The notes below the pieces were generated by a model. That model did no database searches. It was not told where the DNA came from and was given only the letters and a program-made list of their open reading frames with translations. From NCBI RefSeq assembly GCF_009870125.1, contig NC_046679.1:10912001-10976000 (forward strand): a stretch of 64,000 bases of DNA. Direction: 5' to 3'. Positions within the stretch are counted from its first letter, which is position 1. Each line of letters opens with the position of its first letter. The position numbers were made by a program, and so were the translations under genes. Of this stretch, positions 60,101 to 64,000 are shown in pieces. This stretch comes from Drosophila pseudoobscura (Eukaryota > Arthropoda > Insecta > Diptera > Drosophilidae).

Positions 60101-62838
60101 TCCAACCACCACCGCTTCCACCAACAGCAAGAGGAAGAAAAAAAACAGAAACAAAAACAACACTTACACAAGAAGGAAAGGCTTTCGAGGGCCGAGTCTT
60201 TAGATACCCTTGCACGTCACATTACATGGTTCTTATGGCATCTATAAGTCTAGAAGATACGTCCACCGAGAGTGGAAATTGTAAAAAGAAAAGGCTTTCA
60301 CTTACATTTTAGCATTAACACGAAAATAGTTGATTTAAATATATTTCATAGTTAAATTAGATATATTTGTATTTAGCTTGAATATATTTCCTTCGAATTT
60401 AATATATTTTTAATACAAAAGCGAATCCTATTCTTCATAGGTTTGTATTTAAAAGTCGAAAATATGGGTGTATCTTTTTACAATGATTTTTTCTCTGAGT
60501 GTAAGGAATGTGACTTATCAACGATCGGTGCAATATATTTATTACAACTATCTCTGGAGGCTTACAAGATTAAAGATATAAATATATAGCTGCATCTCGG
60601 ATACGAACGTCTCGTAAAAATCGGAATACTCTTTGTAAGGGTTTCAGAACAACACTTGTAAAATATCACGCTGCGCCTTAGGGTCTGGGTTTGGCCAAGG
60701 TAAGCCGCCTTCGTCTTCATTCCACTCCCCGCCGTGCACCATCCCCACCCCGCACTCTCACCCTCTCCTGGCCGCCCTACCCTCGTTATATTCTATCGAT
60801 TTTTATACCGTTAGCATGTCTGCTAGATCTACATGGATACGTGTGGGTTTTGTGTGTATTTTTGAATATCTACATATCTTCCCAGGAAAAGTGTCTGTGG
60901 GTGGGGCACGCTATCGGGAGCCGGGGATCGGGGGTATAGCAGTTTGTTCGTAATAAGAGCTAACTGTAAATGGTTTAAATCTTGCAGGACCGCGCCACGC
61001 ATATGCACACGAGTATATTGGACCTGGCCTAATTGGATTGCTCCAACCGCAGCGCACGGCACATCCTATGCCAGAGCCAGTAGCCCATCCTGACGTGTCC
61101 TGCCCATATTCCATATTCCATATCCCCTGTCTACTGTCTCCTGTCAGAGGTGGTTTAAATTTATATTTACCTTAAAATATTTCCACTGCCGGCGTCTGCT
61201 GGCTTGATGGCTTCATATTGCCGTTGATCCTTTCAGTGTCTGCTGATATTGACAGCCTGATAGACAGCAGGATACCTGCCAGGGCTGCCGCCTCTGCTGT
61301 GGGCTGGGCTCGGATTTTGTTGTGGTTCGTGGCTGTTGGTGCTGTCATTGCCAGTGTCTGGATTGTGTCTCTAGCTGGGGCGGCAGCTCCCCCGGGGTGC
61401 CACATTTGATGGCAGCCACATCCACATCCACAAACGACAGCCAACCATCTCCCGCTGCGGCAAAGTTCATTCTAGACTCGATTCTGAACGGTGTCAAGAA
61501 ACGGTTGCCAAAAGAAAAACAACTCATGATAGGTACTCAGAAGTTGATTATGTCTTCGGAGATTCTGCAGGTGAGACACCTGTCGAAATCTAAGTTTTTC
61601 TTTAAGCATAAAACATTGTGAAATGGATGAAATTTGAAATCTATCTTAATATTGAAGCAAGTACTCGTAAAAGAGTGATTGATGTTGAAGTGGAATGAAA
61701 GAGAATTGTGATTGACAGATGGTAAATGCATTAATAGCAACATTGAACTAAATGAAATATTAATGGAAACGAAGAATGTTTGCTGGAAAGTAGAAACACG
61801 AGGGTAACTAAAGATTTTTCTGATATGATTTACAAGACAGGTCGAGAAGTCGGGCCGAGAGCTGTCGGTGTGATGGACCAGTCTCTGAATATTTTATGTG
61901 CGGAAAACAACAGGAAGATGATTTTATCAATGGATAATAAATACTTTACTGGCAGGATGTTCGCGACCAATCCATTCTGAATGAATCTCATACTGACTGA
62001 ATCACACACATAGTAAATAGCCTTTAATACAGCCCTTAATTTCTCCATATCCATATCGATCTGAAACCAATTGCAACCTTCATTAATAATTCATTGAGCT
62101 GAAATCTCTTTCATTCGCATGCATATTTTCCATCCGTTTCCATCCGTTTGCCGTAATTGCATAAGCCCTTGGGAGGTCCTAATTACTTGTACTAATAGTT
62201 GCAATTGATTGGGTTCTTTGTGCGGTCAACGGTAGTCAATGAAATGGCTCTGGCAGAAGCAGAAGCAGCCAGCAGGCAGCAAGCAGCAAGAAGGGTAACA
62301 CGAGCTGCAGCCTCGTTAGGGTAAAAGGGCAAAGGTAACGAGTTGGGGTCAGAGTCAGCCAACGCAATTCAATCAGCGAATGGGGTGGTCGATTTTTCAG
62401 TGTTGAGTTACCAGTCAATTAAGCTGGACCCGTTTTCATTCAGAGCGGAGAACGGAGAACGGACCCAATGCTGGTCATGAAAAACAAATTATGCGCAAAA
62501 TTGCACCGAGTGCACATTTTATGCGGATGGCAATCAAATCTAATGGGATCTGCGCTGGCTGAATAATATCAATAACATTAAAATTAAGTCCAATCTTTGC
62601 GCAGGAAAAATCGCACAAACAATCTAAGGAGAGTGGGGAATCCATCGGTAGGAGAGAGAAGATGGTGCCTGGCAACGGAAGTGGGCGGGAAAGAGGCAGG
62701 AACAGCGCAAATCTATTGAGGAATTTACTTCAAAGTGTGCGTGTGCCCCTGCCCGTGCATGTGTGTGTGTGTGTGTCACGAGTGGTGGAATTCCGAAGGC
62801 ACCCACAGGAGCAGCATGCCGCCGCCGCCGCCATCAAA
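57122..62838. other. upstream DNA of the cholinergic locus, no confident gene
   Basis: Mixed DNA with T-rich, AT-rich (60300-60480) and simple-repeat patches, including (CAG)7 at 58932-58953 and CCACCA runs near 60057-60090. Short open frames lack family features. The promoter and distal neuronal enhancers of ChAT/VAChT would be expected here. Confidence 0.45.
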
Positions 62839-62915
62839 ATGGCTGCCGAAAGTGTTGAAAAGAAACTAACAATGGCCGACATCAAAGAAAGAGGAGAGCA
62901 GCCGATTCCCCAAAG
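62839..62915 (+). CDS. candidate first coding exon of an unidentified gene
   Basis: ATG in an A-rich context (ATCAAAATGG) opens 25 codons plus two bases, beginning MAAESVEKKLTMADIKERGE and followed by QPIPQ. It ends at CAAAG|GTATAAGT, a fair donor. The composition is protein-like (charged, amphipathic) and unlike the surrounding DNA. Without splicing the frame stops at 62941. I do not recognise the protein, and no partner exon is certain. It may be the 5' end of a gene extending right of the window. Confidence 0.3.
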
Positions 62916-64000
62916 GTATAAGTGCTGCCCAAGCGATCAATAATCCGCGTTCGAGAATCCTTTGAGCCGGATTCGAGGGGAAAGTCTACGAAAATTAATT
63001 GCAAAAATGTTGGAGACACGCACAAACACTGTACAATAATGTCAACCGAACAAAAACACTTTTGTGTGCGTGCTCTGCACCGTCCCCCCTGCCCCCGCCC
63101 CCCACCACTATCGCTGCTGTTTTAGTCGCTGTCAAATCGGGGAGAATGCAACTTTTGACATTTCGATGACCTTAACTAAGTTAGCTACAAAACGCCCTGC
63201 AACAACGCCAACAACAACAACGACAGGGCGAGCACTTGCAGTTAATTTCACTCCCCCCTCTCTCCCAGTTTTGTTCTGCGGTAGGTAACCTAAATTCCTA
63301 TTACTGTGTGCTGTTCCATTTCTCAATCGTTTGCTGGAACATGTTCCATTTGCCGTTTCGGTTTCGGTTTCCTTCTCCATCTTTCATTCCTTATTGACTT
63401 TGCCATTTGCTTTTGCTTTTTTCATTCTTTCATTCAAACATGGCCGCGTGGGTGTGGCCTTGTTACCCACACATACACCAATTTCCTCCCACACACACAC
63501 ACACAGACACACAGGCAAGGAGACGACTGGATGTGGCTCCGGCTCTGGTAGGCGGAGCTCGCTCTCCGGCGCTCGTCGAAATTCCTTTGCCTTGCAGAAT
63601 GAACCGCGGCTCTCCAAGAGACACATCTGTGCCTTCCAGCTGTTCATCAGCTGTTCAACTTGCCTGGAACTCAGGGGTAGCAGGCCGTGGTGAAAGCTTT
63701 CCAAGAGGGGTCGAAGCAGTTGGCCTGCAATTTCTGGTTTCTTTTTTTTTTTTTTGAGTCAATAAAAAGTTGCTGCAATTTGTTCAGGATTTGGCGGTGG
63801 GGGGCTACTTGAGTGTAGTGTGGCATAATGGGATAGTGGGCGGTTATGGCTGGGAAATGGGAAATGCTATGGCAAACAATGTTCTAATTGTTTTTTCCGA
63901 AAAAGAGAACTGTACGAGTATCATGCTTAATGTTGTATTATTCAAGAGGTTGGACAAGGTCTTTGTCTTGATGTATTTTATTCAATTAGCAGCCGCCAGA
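62916..64000. other. right-edge DNA, nothing assigned
   Basis: This stretch contains CA-rich and T-rich low-complexity DNA. A segment around 63.54-63.72 kb is open in several frames on both strands, with no recognisable protein. Confidence 0.4.

Noticed and set aside
63331-63757. Overlapping open frames on both strands near the right edge, considered as exon 2 of the candidate gene at 62.84 kb
   Set aside because: An AG acceptor at about 63597 fits the phase, but the translated sequence looks random and both strands are equally open.
1-64000. tRNA, rRNA and CRISPR arrays
   Set aside because: No cloverleaf with A/B boxes, rRNA core or regularly spaced direct repeats was recognised by eye; a tRNAscan or Rfam search would be decisive.

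Overview
This window is arthropod nuclear DNA, almost certainly from a Drosophila species. The genes have short introns with GTAAGT-type donors, and upstream DNA carries Drosophila core-promoter words (Motif 1 GGTCACACTG, DRE TATCGATA, GGTATATTT-type Motif 6, the AWCAGCTGWT E-box). The encoded choline acetyltransferase is almost superimposable on the D. melanogaster protein as I remember it. Gene order differs from D. melanogaster (see below), so a non-melanogaster, perhaps obscura-group, fly is likely. I inferred that from synteny and did not measure it.

Layout from left to right: (1) 1-5.9 kb holds the first coding exon of the prohormone convertase amontillado (minus strand) and its large first intron; the other exons lie off the left edge. 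(2) 7.7-9.0 kb holds a 370-aa disordered, probably nuclear protein (minus). (3) 9.97-11.7 kb is Yif1 (plus), divergent from (2). (4) 12-18 kb is a WDR20-type WD-repeat protein (minus), tail-to-tail with Yif1. (5) 18.0-19.35 kb is an array of diverged repeats. (6) 19.5-21.2 kb is the mitochondrial phosphatidylglycerophosphate synthase PGS1 (plus). (7) 22.1-31.3 kb is Mekk1, a MEKK4-like MAP3K (plus, eight coding exons plus a candidate alternative first exon). (8) 31.6-31.9 kb is a small secreted proline-rich peptide gene (minus). (9) 33.7-56.7 kb is the cholinergic locus (minus): ChAT in eight coding exons, with the single-exon vesicular acetylcholine transporter VAChT nested in ChAT intron 1 on the same strand. 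Two small chitin-binding-type secreted protein genes are nested in ChAT intron 3 on the opposite strand. (10) 57-64 kb is upstream DNA of the cholinergic locus with no confident gene and one weak candidate exon near 62.84 kb.

How the genes work together: ChAT makes acetylcholine and VAChT loads it into synaptic vesicles. Their nesting on one strand fits co-transcription from shared upstream DNA. ChAT has no AUG start. It has a GTG in strong context, preceded by an in-frame stop, in a stretch of about 585 bases with no ATG in any sense frame. This would let ribosomes on a VAChT mRNA carrying the same leader scan to the VAChT AUG.

The most unusual non-coding feature is a dispersed repeat. It starts at a Motif 1 promoter element and carries ATATACC/GGTATAT runs. 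One copy lies immediately upstream of each of three neighbouring housekeeping-type genes, and further diverged copies form an array exactly where genes that map (from memory) to 97D in D. melanogaster (amon, Yif1, WDR20) abut genes that map to 91C (PGS1, Mekk1, ChAT/VAChT). The array is therefore a candidate chromosomal inversion breakpoint.
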